A stretch of DNA of 64,000 bases from Tyto alba (taxonomy: Eukaryota; Chordata; Aves; Strigiformes; Tytonidae): NCBI RefSeq assembly GCF_018691265.1, contig NW_024881300.1:1445046-1509045 (forward strand), in the 5' to 3' direction. The translations under genes were made by a program, and so were the position numbers. The notes under the pieces were generated by a model. That model saw only the letters and a list, made by a program, of their open reading frames with translations, was not told the DNA's origin and searched no databases. Positions 21,713 to 34,115 of this stretch are shown here, piece by piece; the stretch's first letter is position 1, and each line of letters begins with the position of its first letter.

Positions 21713-24700
21713 TCACCTCCTCGTGTTGTATTTGGGCAGCTGAACCCCAGGGCTCCATCACGGACCTGACCCGTGCTCTGGCTGCCTCTAGTTGCAAAAG
21801 AGGGGAGGATGCTGCCACCAACCCCTCCCAAAAAAAGGGACCAAGCCCCGGTGGCAGCATCCGCTGTGCCTCTCCTGCATCTGAGGTGGCGTGGTCCAGC
21901 TGCGCGAGGGATGGAGCCTTCCACCCCTCCCCACCTTCACCAGGCTGTCCCCCAGGCCACGGCTTGGGCACTCACAGGACACATCAATCCAGCACCGGAC
22001 GGGAGCGTGGTTTTCATCAAATCAGCACAGACCACATCTAGATCTGGACGTCACGCCTTTGAGAAATGTTCTCATCGACAACAATCAGTTCTTCCCCAGA
22101 TATGTTAAAAACTAATGGAATTCACATAAAGCACGCTCCTTTTCCAAAAGGCATATCTACCAAATAGCAGTGTTTTAAGAACATTTTTTTTGCAAGGAGA
22201 TACATGCCACAGATCACAGGGAAAAACTTCTCCGGTTTGCTTTTGCTAGGCTCCTAACACAAAAATTTGCAGTTTCTGCTGTGGTGCTGTTGAAATATCA
22301 TCACCATGTACTTGTTTGAGAGAGAACTGAATTTTGCACATCCCATCACGGCGTCTCAGCGCAAGATAGTAAATCCCTTTGATATGCCTGCTCTGCCAGC
22401 CAGATCTGGCACACACGTCTCTCTCCAGCTCTAAGGGACTTTAACTCCCTCTGTACCCTGGAACATGCAGGTTGGTGACAGCCCCGGCCCTCCTCTGCTC
22501 CCATAGCAAATGTTGTCAGCAGGTGCTAATTTGCTTTCACATCCTCGGAGTAAAATTTACCATTTTGTGTGCTCAGTGTAAATCCTGAGATAAAGCCCAG
22601 AGCACGTGACAGAAATGCACACAAACACACTGTGCTTACTGGCATGGCAAATCTGTGTGGGCAGGAGATAGTGTTTCCCCTTCTGGATTCTGTGGAAAAC
22701 ATTCTCTGTTGATGTAATTTGTTTAGTTCCTCTGCTGCAGTTTGTAAGACTTTGCATACAGGTACAATATCAGCATGTTAAGCAGTCACACATTTAATTC
22801 ATTTGGACAACCTCACGGCAAGCACAACTGCAGTTTTACCCTTCTCCCTTTTATTGCTTGTAGCTTTTCTTCCGTGGCAATGCCCCTTTCTGTGGGCCCG
22901 CTGTACTTTCTGCACCAGCATCCCGTGAATTTCTCTTGCTTCAACGGCCACTTAGTGCTGTGCTGTCCAGCTTCGAGGTGAAATGTTCCTCTGCAGGAAC
23001 ATGGCAGCAGCAATCGGCTCCTTCCCTCCTGGACACCTGCAGCTCGTACTGGGGAGCTGATCACAGATCTTCCTCTTCCCCCTTCCTCAACCCTAACAAG
23101 TCTTGGCCTCTCCTTAAACTCTACCCATTTGAGTTTTTCCCATTTTCTTTCCTGAGGCCAATCAGACCTCCTTCTGCTTTTCTGATTCTTCACACTGGGT
23201 TCAGAGAGGTTCTTTTTTTTTTTTTTTTTTTTTTGCCTTGTGAGTTCCCACCACTTGTCAGCAGTACAAAGCTCTGGGTCTCCCAGCTGGCTGTCTCAGG
23301 CTGATCTCTCACTGCGAACCCTGACAATTCTCCCTACCTCAGCACACCTGCCAGATAGCAGCACTGGCTTTCAGGCTCTGATAGATCATTTTGATAGCCT
23401 TTTCTAGATTTTCACTTTTTACTGACCACAGACTACAACTATACTTGCTGATGCATGCCATTTGCACCAGAGCTCTGGTCCTCCAAACAGACTTACATGG
23501 TTTTCTTCTTATAGGTGGAGGATGAGGCCATCACCCACAGCCTGTTGGAAACCTCCACAGTGCCCTCAGAAACAAAAAATTCAACCTTTAAAATCTCCTA
23601 TTTTTACCGTGCCACCACATTTTTGTAGCCTCCCACTGGTTTGGAGCCGTAACTTTATAATGTTGACTTTGCTCTGGGGCCCCACGCTGAATTGTTGATC
23701 ATTCGACTTTGAACAGGCGCTGCTTTTCCAGGAGTCAGAGTCCAACCTGGCGCGAAGAGGCAGAGGAAGAAGCAACCAGCCTTGCCTGGCTCACCACCCA
23801 GCCTCTTCACGAGTGCTGCTGCTCTCCCCAGCCCTCTGGAAGGGACCTCAGTCCAGCTCCTAAGAAGGGATTCAGATGATTCTTTTGCTCTGAAACGTTC
23901 TTGCACGGTCTAAACCTTAAGCTGAGCGTTAAGGTCCTTCTGTACACTTCTCTGCCGTACCTCCTCAGACATTCACATAGGGATGTTTTCCCTCTCACCA
24001 CACGAGGAAGACTCAGAGCCAGTTTTCCAGGACACAGTCACACCTAGATATTTGCACAAAGGGCAATGACAATGCTGCTGGCAGAAGTATTGAGAAACAT
24101 ACTTTTCTTTGCTAGACAGGGGATTGCATTATCTTTAGTACATTTATTCCGCTGTATAAATAAGAATAAACTTGATATTATTTATCAATCCTATATGCTC
24201 CACCATGCATTCAGGCTCTTTCAGGCCATGTCATCACTTATTAGTCACTTGCTGAAGAATAGCTAGATAGTGATGAGTGAACTTCTAATCAAGGGGTGGG
24301 GTGAGACCTACCCAGCCCTGCAACTGTTTGAAGCTGGGCAGGCCATGCTCACCCCCTGTGACACATTTTCTTTTTGGCTGAAGAGGACTAGCAACACACC
24401 ACTGGGAAGGGATCGCTGGGGGTGAGAGCCTGAGCTTAAATGCAGCCCCCAAGAAAAGTGAAAAGGTCCCAAGCAAGGCTTCCCATGGCCCTTTTTCATA
24501 GCTTTACTGTTTTTCCAGCAGACTGATCCAGGTTACACCTGCATTATATCAGAGCTGGCTTCGAGTCCGGGAACCCAAATGGCTGGCAGCAGGGAAAGCA
24601 GATGCAAAGCTCTCAGGACTCCGGCACAGCAAAAGCTGTCCTAACATGAGGAGAAACCAAGGCTGAGGCAGGTTTCCAAGCAGCCTCTGCCCAGTGCAGA

Positions 24701-27700
24701 GGACAACTACAGGAATTGCTAGGTTTCTTAAGATCCAGATGAATCTGTGGGAAACCATATGACATTGATGGCTGCCTCAGGCAGGGATTAAAGACATCCC
24801 TCCTTTTCCAAGCTTATGGTGGGTTCTCTGGTCCAGGCTGTGGAGAATCCCACCAAAGCCCCTGAGCCTGGGGCATTTCTGAAGCTTTTTTTTTTTCCTA
24901 AGCAAGGCATTTCTGAAGACCTCAAACCAGCTCATAGCCGGCACAGAAGCTTAGATGGAAGCTGGGCTGGATGATCAGTGCTGATGGGAGTCAAACACAA
25001 TGCCAAGAGAGGCACGAAGTGGAGAAAACACCTTCACTCCCCACATTCATGCACCAGCCCCAGGGATGAGTGGGTCGAGCAGGACAGGGGGGACTCTGCC
25101 TGTGGGAGAGAGCACGGAGGAGCCGGTTTCCCTTCGGTGCTGCCGGACTTGGGCTGGGCGGCGGAGCGCAGCCACCTCATGTCCCGAACAGCCGTCCCCA
25201 TCGCTGCTGAGCTGGTGCTGGAAGCCTGCTCAAACCCCACTGCACTGCTGATCGGGCAGTGGGAGGAGAGGGGAAGGGCCAAAACGACCAAGCCTTTTGC
25301 TTCCCCATCCAACCTGACAGTTCGAAAAATGTTTTCCGATGTACTTGTCATAGTCTGAGTATAGACAGAGCACAACCGATTCGTATCGAGTTTCAGAGCC
25401 CGTGAGACTAATTTAGTTGAGACAGACACTGGCTCAACGACCATGGAATTCTTGTAAGGTACTGGACTGTACTGGTCCTGTTTTAGGATTGTCAGGAAAG
25501 ACACACGGGGAAGGCACAGAGACAGAGGCTTCCCTGCAAAATCTTTGTCTATGAGCACCTACTGCTAAGAGATGTGCAACAGGCGCTGGCTAGGTCACTG
25601 CCCAGTGGTTTCACAGGAGTTCTTCTCATTACGAGGCGGGAGAAACAAAAGCAAAGGTGGTTTGGGTGCTGACAACTCTGCCCTAGGCCTGCAGAGGCCA
25701 CACAGCCACGTTTGCTGCAGGAGTCCCTCCACACAGCCTCAGAAATCTCCTGGACACAACTGCTTTTCAGGTCTAACGCCCAGAGGTGAGTGGTATGGAG
25801 GATAACGGAGAGCCCACTGCAACTGCAGAGCCTCGAAACTCTGCAGAGACCTCAGCAAAGGGGATTTTTCCCACGTAAATCTTTCCCGGAAAAGGATTGA
25901 AAATGCTCAGACTCTCCACTCAACCTCACTTGGGCCAGCGCGTTTGGACCTGGTGTCAGCTACGGGCCTCAAAAACTGGGTTCAGAAGCACTTTTCTGGG
26001 GATATTTGTCTCCTGACAGCAGTCAGAAGACCTCAGCTACCTGGGTGCAGCAACGCTGGCAGCACTGATGGTTGACCACGGGGACAGAGCCACGCTGCCA
26101 GGGCCCCTGGGGACACCGCAGAGCCCCACCGGCCTCTTTGGGGGCTCTTGGCTGGGTTATCTTTCCTGCTTCAGCATGACGCCCTGAAAAAGGACCTCAG
26201 AACCAACAAGCAGGATAAATTTGCTTGCCCACCAATATATTTGCTAAGAGGGATGTCTGAGAACGGGCTGGCATACATGACATGGAGATATACTCCAGTA
26301 AAGCCCAGGCTAAATGACCAGCTTGTGAGTGGCTTGGCTGACACCGGTGTGTTGGAGTGAGAGGAGGAGGGAGGGCTAAAAAGAGCACTTTATCACCTGA
26401 TTAGCAGCAACGGTGCTGGGAAAAATACCACAACAACTTATTTCCTGTCCCTCTTCTTTGTTAAAGCCAAAATATACGACCTGCCTCCTAAAATTGTGTT
26501 ACCTACAAGCCCCCACCGGCTGCTCCGTGATGAGAGCCCGGCCTCTCAACCAGCAGGACCTGGACATTTGACTGACACCCTAAGAAACACACCAATATGG
26601 AAAAATTCTTAAGCCTGAAGTGGGACTTGTTCCTCTGTAGGGAACATCTCGGCCTCGTGTCCGGTTTCCAAGGGATAGCAGCAGGATGGGACATTAGTGG
26701 CAGGGGTCGGGGGGGCCACCCCGGGGGCCGGTGCGTGGAGATGGCTCTCAGCGGGCAGCGAGGCGTCTGGGGGGACAGCAAAGCTGTGTCTGCAGGACAT
26801 CAGTGCCCACCAAGGTTAGGTGGGGGCTGAGGGCAGCGTGGCAGCAAACAGGTGGAACATGCTCATTTTTATACGCTCAGGCACTCCAAAGTTCAATAAT
26901 ATCAGAATCAGGCTTTACCAGGCAGCAGGAAGTTAGCAAGGCCTGTTGTAGAAAAACAAAAGCACTTGGGTAAGCTCTTATTTATTTATTTATTTTGGTT
27001 GCATTTTTCTTTATTACCTTCTGGAAGCCTCACAATATCTAACTAACGAGGTTTTAAAAAAAACTTATAATCTCCTATTTTGTGCATGGGGAACTGAAGC
27101 ATAAAAGTGGGTCAAGCAATGTCCATATTGGGAAGTATCCAGTTACAAATGCTCAGAGCTTGTCTTTTTTCATGGTTCACATTTGTATTCAGAACAGGAT
27201 CCTGCTGCCTTCAGCTGTAGCTGCGCATTAACTGTTTCTACACAGCAGATCAGAGGGAATCCCTCCTCCCAGGGCTCTTTGAAGCGGGAGCCTAGGAAGA
27301 GTTGGTTAACGTAATCTGCCCACAGTGTGCAAGACCTGTGTGGAATAGGTGACCAAACCCCCCATTCCTCAGTGTGGTTCGCCGTGAGCGTACCTCTCTG
27401 TCATCATTTGCCACGTACCTGCCAAACTTTGCAACTGATGGAGCAGCACTTCTGGTGACAAGTCACCTAACTGATGGCCTGAGCACAGAACGAGGCAGGA
27501 AGAGAAGGACGGGACCTTTAATTGAAATATATGCTATAAAGACAGTTTCTGCTTCTTAGTATTTATTGGTATAATCAAAGATTTATTTCTAGTAAATTCC
27601 AATTTCTGTACTGATGTTCAAAATGAAAAGGTTTGTAAAGCATTTCTATATCCCAAGGCAAACTGGGGAGCAGAGGCTCAGCCATGTAGTCGAACTGCAG

Positions 27701-28375
27701 TGGAGCAGGATAAAGTTAGCACAAATCACCTGATGCTATCACCAGATCGATATCATTATTTTCTGATTTATTTATTGGTATAGGAGGTGTTTTGTCTAGT
27801 GTTTGTCAAACAAGATGAAAATAAGCAACAGACATAACAACGCTTATATAAATCAGAATTGCTCAGTCATTACTTCACTGTTGAGCTCCTGGTTACGCAC
27901 TCATCATAATGGGATTTTAATGTCATTTGTGCATCTGGTTTTCCATATAATAGCTGAAAATAAAACACCAACACCCATTTCTGGGCTGACAGCCGAGCTG
28001 GTACATGCTGGTCCCCTGCAGACACAGTCCTCCAGCTGATGCTGATGGCTTCTTTTCTGTTTTCCCTTTCCCCTTGCCCCCTTTTGCCATCCCGAGATGC
28101 CACCACACCTTTCCCTTGTTTCGCTCCTTTCCACACCTTTGGTCCAGCTGCTGAACCAGGTACCTGACACCAATCAACAAAAACAACAAGAAACACCTCC
28201 CTCCCCCCCCTCCCCCCCAAGACACCTGCATCCCCATGCTGCAGCCTGTTTACACCATTTATTGCATCCGACTGCCACGGGGAGAGCCAAATCAGGTGTA
28301 TTTCTGGGCAGGCAATAAAGAGCAGCTGGGAAGGCTTTGGTACCTCCCTGATAAATTGGGTCAGTACTGGGATTT
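21713..28375. other. About 6.7 kb intergenic, AT-richer, no gene seen
   Basis: This lies between the solo LTR and the upstream flank of SDR gene B. Short frames only. Notable simple tracts are T20 at about 23213-23234, T10-12 at about 24886 and a (TTTA)n run at 26976-26995. Some parts (22.1-24.3 kb, 26.9-27.9 kb) have the bland AT-rich texture in which conserved non-coding elements are often found, but that cannot be judged without alignment. Confidence 0.45.
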
Positions 28376-28610
28376 GGGGGGGGGGTCCTGTCCGTCCGTC
28401 CCCCCCCCCCCCCCCCGTGCACCCATCTAGGGGGAAAAAAAAAAAAAAAATTGCTGCACTAAATATGCTGCAATCCCCCGCCCCCGAAGATACTGTAAGC
28501 GTTCTCCCTTGCATCCTAGCCTGGGGAAGAGGTGGGGGTCCCCTCCAGCCCGCCCCCCACCACCACCACCACACCCCCCCCCCCCCCCCCCCCCCCCCCC
28601 CAGATCATCG
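28376..28610. repeat. Cluster of homopolymer runs
   Basis: G9-10 at about 28375-28385, C15-16 at about 28401-28416, A15 at about 28436-28450, then (CAC)n running into C28 at 28574-28601. Length at such runs is unreliable in assemblies. Confidence 0.85.
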
Positions 28611-28738
28611 GGCCCGGGCTGGCTGGGAGGGGGTTGCCCCAGCCCCGCCGTGGGGGTGACGGTGCTGAATGGATAGGAAATAAATAGAGAGGCAATAATT
28701 AGGTAGGAGAAATAACCCTCTAGCCCCGCGGGGTGATT

Positions 28739-28862
28739 CCCGCCCCGCCCCGCCCCGCCCCGCCCCGCCCCGCCCCTCGGGAGGCGGGGCCGGGCCGCGC
28801 CCCGCCCCTCGGGAGGCGGGGCTTGGGCGGGCCCGCCCCGCCGGGCCCCGGGGCGGGCGGCG
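28739..28862 (+). promoter_or_regulatory. GC-box CpG-island promoter of SDR gene B
   Basis: Immediately upstream of the ATG at 28863 is a tandem array of about seven CCCCG pentamers (28739-28774), equivalent to overlapping Sp1/KLF GC boxes. Two identical 20-mers, CGCCCCTCGGGAGGCGGGGC, follow at 28771-28790 and 28803-28822, and then more GGGCGGG. There is no TATA box. This is a housekeeping-type promoter, and CpG density continues into exon 1 and early intron 1. Confidence 0.8.
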
Positions 28863-31800
28863 ATGGCGGCGGGGCGGGCGCGGACGGTGCTGCTGACCGG
28901 CTCCAACCGCGGCATCGGCCTGGAGCTGGTGAAACAGCTGCTGGGGGCACCGCGCCCCCCCGCCTGGATCTTCGCCACGTGTCGGGACCCCGAGGGGCCG
29001 CGGGCCCAGGTCAGTGCCGGGGGGGGGGGGGTGGTTCGGCAGCACCCTTGGGTGCGGGTTGCCCGGCCGGTTAGCTTCCCCGACGCGGTAAAAAAAAAAA
29101 GGGGGCGCGGGGCGGGGGGGGGAATCTTGTGTTTGCCCCGTGCCCCGCCCGGTGTGAAAGGCTTCCCGAGGGCGGTGGGTGAAGGCGAAGCCGTGCCGCC
29201 CTTCAAACCGCTGGGCTGGCAGTGGCGGCGTTGGCGGTGCCCCAGCGGGCTCTCCCCCTGCCAAACCCCCCCCCCCCCCCCCCGCCGTGCCCTTCGTGGG
29301 GTTGGGCTGGGTGGTTTTGGCTGGCTGAGCTGGGGGTGATTCGCTAGGATGCTGCTCCGGCCAGGTCTGCGCCGCGTTACCGGGGTCTCTGCAAAATCTT
29401 GGGGGGGGGGGGGATTCATTAACGGGCGGCCCACGGAGCTGTGGGATCCTGCTTCCCGCTTCACTAAAATGAGAGAGGCTCACGCGTGTTGCTCCCGCAG
29501 GAGAGCGCAGGAGCAAAACATCCCCGAGCTTCCAGCTTTGCTTAGGTCCAGCTTGGGTTTTCCTCTGCTTGCTGTGACCCACTGAAATACCGACGGGGAG
29601 ACGTTTGCTCTCTGACGGACCCTGGCTCCAGTGGATTTGTTTGCGGCATCTTCTCGCAGCTGGGCTGTTGCGCAGGGATCGTGCCTTAGGATAGTCCTTG
29701 AGATGCTCTTCGTGCGCTTGCTGCCAGCGTTACTCTGGCTCAGGAGCGAGCACAGAGCAGTGAGAATCCACCCTGCCACCAGCCCAGGGGTGCCCAGCTC
29801 CTGCTTGCTGCTGAGTCAAAGCGAGCTCAGGTCTCTTATTTTTACCCCGTTCTTCCCAACCACAACTTGCTGGGCTCGGGCAACGATGAGATCAGAGGGC
29901 TTTTTGCAGGGCTGGACTGGAGCCAGTTTCGCCCCAGGACGAGTCCATGCCCATCACCCTCAGCTGTGGGACGCTTCTCAAAGCCTTGTCCAGCTGTGGC
30001 GGGGGGAGGGCAGCATCTTTGGGGTGTTGCTGCTGAAGTGCATGACCACGGGAGACCGAGGGCAGGGTGACCCTCCGTTGGGCTGGTGTCACCCCCAGAG
30101 CCACGTCCCTCCTCCTGCCTGGATCAGATGTTTGGGCTGGGTGAGGCCAGACTCACGCCGGGATGGTGCGAGGCTGTTGAAGCCAGCGGCTGGGCAAAAC
30201 GGGGGAGGAGAAATGTCTGGTGGTCATCACAAACCCTTCAGATGGATTTCTCCATCATTTCCTGGGCTCAGGGGGAATGTGGGGACATGGGGCCTGGTGG
30301 GGAAGCCCTGAGATAACTGAGGGTGGGCTGCAGCCCGTGCCAGCAGCTCTCCTGCTCCGTGTTGGTAGGACAGGTCCCCTCGCAATAAGCCACCAATTTG
30401 CTTCTCTCCTGTAGCGTTCTCTGTGAGCTTGTTTGTAAGGGGTTTTTAGTTCTAAAAGCAATCATTTTGGACAGATTGAGTGTGGTGGTTTTGTTTCTGT
30501 TGCTATAGTCAAAGAAAGCTCGGAGCAAAGAGCTGCTAAGAACTGTGAAGTTGAAAATTTCCTCTTTGGAAAGGGCTTCTGAATCCTCTGCGTTTGGTGA
30601 AAATAATCAATAAAAATGTGCAAGGTGGTTCATTTTACTTGAGAGGGTGAGACGTAGTGTCCAGAGCAGAGTGGATTCTGGGCTATTTGGATCCAGATGT
30701 GACTTCCCCAACTCTCAAGTCTGATGTTAGCACTCGTAGCCATTCCTCCTCCATCTCACTTCCAGCAGCCTCTGGGAGACACTTCTGGCTGTATCCCTGC
30801 CCAGGTTGCATCACTTCCCAGGTGAGCTGGTCCTTAATACTCTGCTCGCTCTCATCCTTTGCTGTGGCTCTGGCTGGGCTGTGGACTCTCTTTGGGAGAG
30901 TGGCCGTGTTATCTTGCAGTTGTGGCCGTGTTGCGCTCTGAGCACGTGCACGTTGCTTTGTGGAGCCTAGAAGAAGCCTGAGAACCTAGGCAGGTCCCCA
31001 GTCCAACCATTCACAAGTGCTGAGTAACATCTGGAAGATGTTTCCCTCAGGGTGGACCGTTGCTGGTGCCCCAGGATGATGCTTGGCATCGCCTCTGCCT
31101 CGTGCTGATTGTTTCCGTGTCTCTCTTTGTAGGAGCTGAGAGACCTGGCATCCAAACACCCAAACCTGGTTCTTGTGAAGCTGGGTAGGTGCACTCCGCC
31201 TCTGAGCTGGTAAACTTGTGGCTGCTGGCCGCACTTGCCCCGTTTACCCCTTCCCTCCCTCCTTGCCCTTCAGGCTCTACGCAGGGATCCAGTTCTTCAG
31301 AGCTGCTTCAAGTCCTGCTTCCAAAAGCTCAGCTTCTCCAGACGTGTCTCAGCCCCAGTACCCTCTTCCCCGGAGCCTCCTTGCCCCGTGGCCACAGGAC
31401 CAGGAGGCTCTTGAGCCCCATCCTGGGTGGCCTCCAGCTCCCCTAGCTGAGTGGCCGTGTCCTTGCTCTGCCATGCAGCTGAGCTGCCTTGATCCCAAGT
31501 CCCAGGCGAGACGAGGAGGTGCTCCGGGAGGAAGGCAGCTCCCGTGGAAACCCTGTGCAGTTGGCCCAGAGCCTGGTCAGGAGCTGTAGGACCTTGCAAA
31601 GCCATCCCACAGCAGGTCCCAGCGCAGCCCCTGTGGGGACCGTCGTCCCCCCCCCCCCCGACCCCTGGAGACTGCCCTGGGTTCTCCAGAGTTTGCTCAG
31701 GGATGGACTTGGGTGCTGACAGGAGGTTGTGGCTGCTGGTGCCTGTCACAGCAGCGCTTTGCCACCCCGGGGGGGGCTGTCCCCAGAGGGGCTTTGCCCC

Positions 31801-33922
31801 CCAGTCCTTCAGCTGCTGGTAGTGGAGGACCCTACACCTGGTTTGGGGGATGAGCTGGGGCTTGTGGGTGCTGGGGTGCTCTGAGCTGGTTGCACAGCAC
31901 CATCTGGTGCCCACGGGTGGAAGTGCCACGCAGGTCGGGATGCACAGCTGGTCCTGACCGCCTCAACCTCCCTCCCAAACCCTTCTGCTCTTCCCCTGCA
32001 GATGTTGCAAATCCCTCCGTGATTACTGATGCGGCGAAGATCGTGGAGGGGAAGCTGAACGGCATGGGCTTGAACCTGCTCATAAACAACGCTGGCATCT
32101 ACACCCCGGCGGCGTCGCTGGAGACAGTAGACGCTGACGAGATGATAAAGACGTACAAGACCAACGCGGTGGGGCCAATGCTGGTGGCCCAGGTGTGGAT
32201 GGAGCTCACCACGGAGGGGGGAATTTGGCCCAGCTTGAGGGTCTCCCGGGCCTGTCCGTGGTCACGATGGACACCTTGGAGGGCTTCGCCAAGTTTCCTG
32301 GGGCTGTGGGAGGGAGGGGGCAGTGCTAGGGCTGCGCTTGCAGCCCCCCTGCCTTGTGCTGGGCTAACTGGGAGCAGGCAGGGTCACCGCAGCAAAACGC
32401 CTGGGCTCTCTTGGCTTCCCGCTGTTCTTCCTCATCCTCCCTGCTGTAGTCAGGCTGGGTTGCAGTTGCCGTAAGTGGGACTGGCTCGAGGCACAGGCAC
32501 CTCACAAGGTTGTTTCTCTGGGACTGGCTCGAGGCACAGGCACCCCACGAGGTTGTTTCTCCCCAGGCTTTCCTACCCCTGTTGAAGAAGGCTGCCCGGG
32601 AGAGCACAGAAAAGGGACTGAGCTGCAGCAAGGCAGCCATCGTCAACATCTCCACCATCATGGGGTCCATCGAGAAAACGCCCGAGTCCTTCTGCAAGCC
32701 TGTCATCTCCTACCGCTGCAGCAAGGTATGGAGGCTGGGGACCCACCCATGCTCGTGAGCTCGGTGGGAGTCAGAGCTGCCCTTTGCCAGGCCTGGTTGT
32801 CAGGGAAGCACCTCAGGTTGTGAGGTGGAGGGACTGTGATCCATCGCTGATCACTGCCCAAGTTCCCTGGCCATCTCCGTGCCCAGCTGCTGCCCACCCA
32901 GGGCAGACACGCACCATCTCTGGAAGACCTGGCGTTGCTTTTTCTCCCTGGATGTGAGGCAGCTTTCTCCTGCCCCAGGCTGATGCTTCCTTCCTCCCTC
33001 AGGCTGCCCTCAACATGCTCACCAAGTGCCAGGCTCTGACCTACGGGGAAGCGGGGATCCTCTGCGTGGCACTTCACCCCGGCTGGGTGAAAACCGACAT
33101 GGGCAGCCAGGAGGTGGGTTCCAGCTGAGTGGGTCGAGGAGGGGACCCAGCAGTGGGACACAAGCCTGGGAACTTGCCGTGGCTGGGGTGGCCCTCGGGC
33201 GGAGGGATCCAGGCAAGAATGAGCTGCCTCTCAGGCTGCAAGTTGCCCGCATCCACCCCGGGCCACTGCAGAACATGTGGGTGCTGCCCGGGAAGTAGCA
33301 TCAGCACATATCCCGGGTGAGCAGGAGGCCTGTTCGCGGCGGGGAAAGGCTTTGAGCAGCTCAGAGGTGTGCAAAGAACCCAGATCTGCCAGAACAGGCA
33401 GGAAAGGAGCAGCACCATCCCACCCCGCACCCCCTTCCTCAGAGAACCGCCGGCCCAGGACATCTCCCCTCATCCTGCAGGATCCCTGTTTCAGGGTGGG
33501 GCTGGTCCCTGCAACCCTGGAGTTTTCAGAAGGCTGCACGTAGTATCCCGCTTGGAACAGGGATCTTTTCCGTGTCCTGTTGGCTTAAGCCTGTATCTGG
33601 CTTCCCAGCCCAAGCCACCTCCATCCAGGCCATCAGTGAGCATGCCATCCTCCCACGTAACAGAGCCATCCCACCTCCCCGTGGCTTTCTACTCGTTCTG
33701 GGTGGAAGGAGCCTCGGCTGCTGACATGCCGGAGCCGAGCGGGTGCCGGTGGATGGCCAGGAATGACGGTGGGGTCTCAGTCCTGCTCCTCACTTGTGCC
33801 CATTGCAGGCTGACCTGACGGTGGACACAAGTGTGCGGGGGCTGCTGTCTGTACTGCCGATCCTCTCCGAGAAGCACAGCGGGACTCTGCTCAACTGGGA
33901 AGGCAAAGCTATTCCTTGGTGA
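28863..33922 (+). CDS. SDR gene B: C-factor-like short-chain dehydrogenase
   Basis: Complete plus-strand gene of 257 codons in six exons: 28863-29009, 31133-31184, 32002-32192, 32567-32725, 33003-33113 and 33809-33922 (TGA). All introns are GT-AG, with phases 0, 1, 0, 0, 0 as in gene A. The ATG sits in a good context (GGCGATGG). Motifs are TGSNRGIG (12-19), CRDP, NNAG at 95-98, Asn121 and Y179-R-C-S-K183. The residue normally occupied by the catalytic Ser is Thr160 (NISTIMG), with Ser159 next to it. Exon 1 shares 32 of 49 residues with gene A; exon 3 is one codon longer and exon 5 three codons shorter. It is a predicted cytosolic NADP(H)-dependent carbonyl reductase; the substrate is unknown and activity may differ because of Thr160. 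The 3' splice site of intron 3 carries a 43-bp duplication. Confidence 0.95.
29010..31132 (+). other. Intron 1 of SDR gene B
   Basis: A 2.1-kb GT-AG intron. Its first 400 bp are G/C-rich with homopolymers (C17-18 at about 29267-29283 and G13-14 at about 29401-29414) and continue the CpG island. The rest is unremarkable, and no exon or repeat is recognised in it. Confidence 0.7.
32476..32561 (+). repeat. 43-bp tandem duplication at the intron 3 acceptor
   Basis: Units 32476-32518 and 32519-32561 begin TGGGACTGGCTCGAGGCACA and end GGTTGTTTCTC, with two mismatches between them. Only the second copy is followed by CCCAG and exon 4, so the polypyrimidine and branch region is duplicated but the acceptor AG is not. 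Confidence 0.95.
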
Positions 33923-34081
33923 CCGCGCTCTGCTCCGGCGAGGGACCCCGCAGTGCCGGGGGACTCTACGGGTGCCCTGGAGCACCGGGATGCTCAGCCC
34001 TCTCTGTGCTGCAAGGGACCTTATTGGGACTCCACCCGGCGTGCAGGGCAGCCTGTGATCCCTGCCTTCATGTTGATAAGA

Positions 34082-34087
34082 AATAAA
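34082..34087 (+). terminator. Poly(A) signal of SDR gene B
   Basis: AATAAA, about 160 nt past the TGA at 33922, within GAAATAAAGTC. Cleavage is expected near 34100-34115. Confidence 0.8.
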
Positions 34088-34115
34088 GTCAATTAGTACC
34101 TGTGCCTTCTCACAG

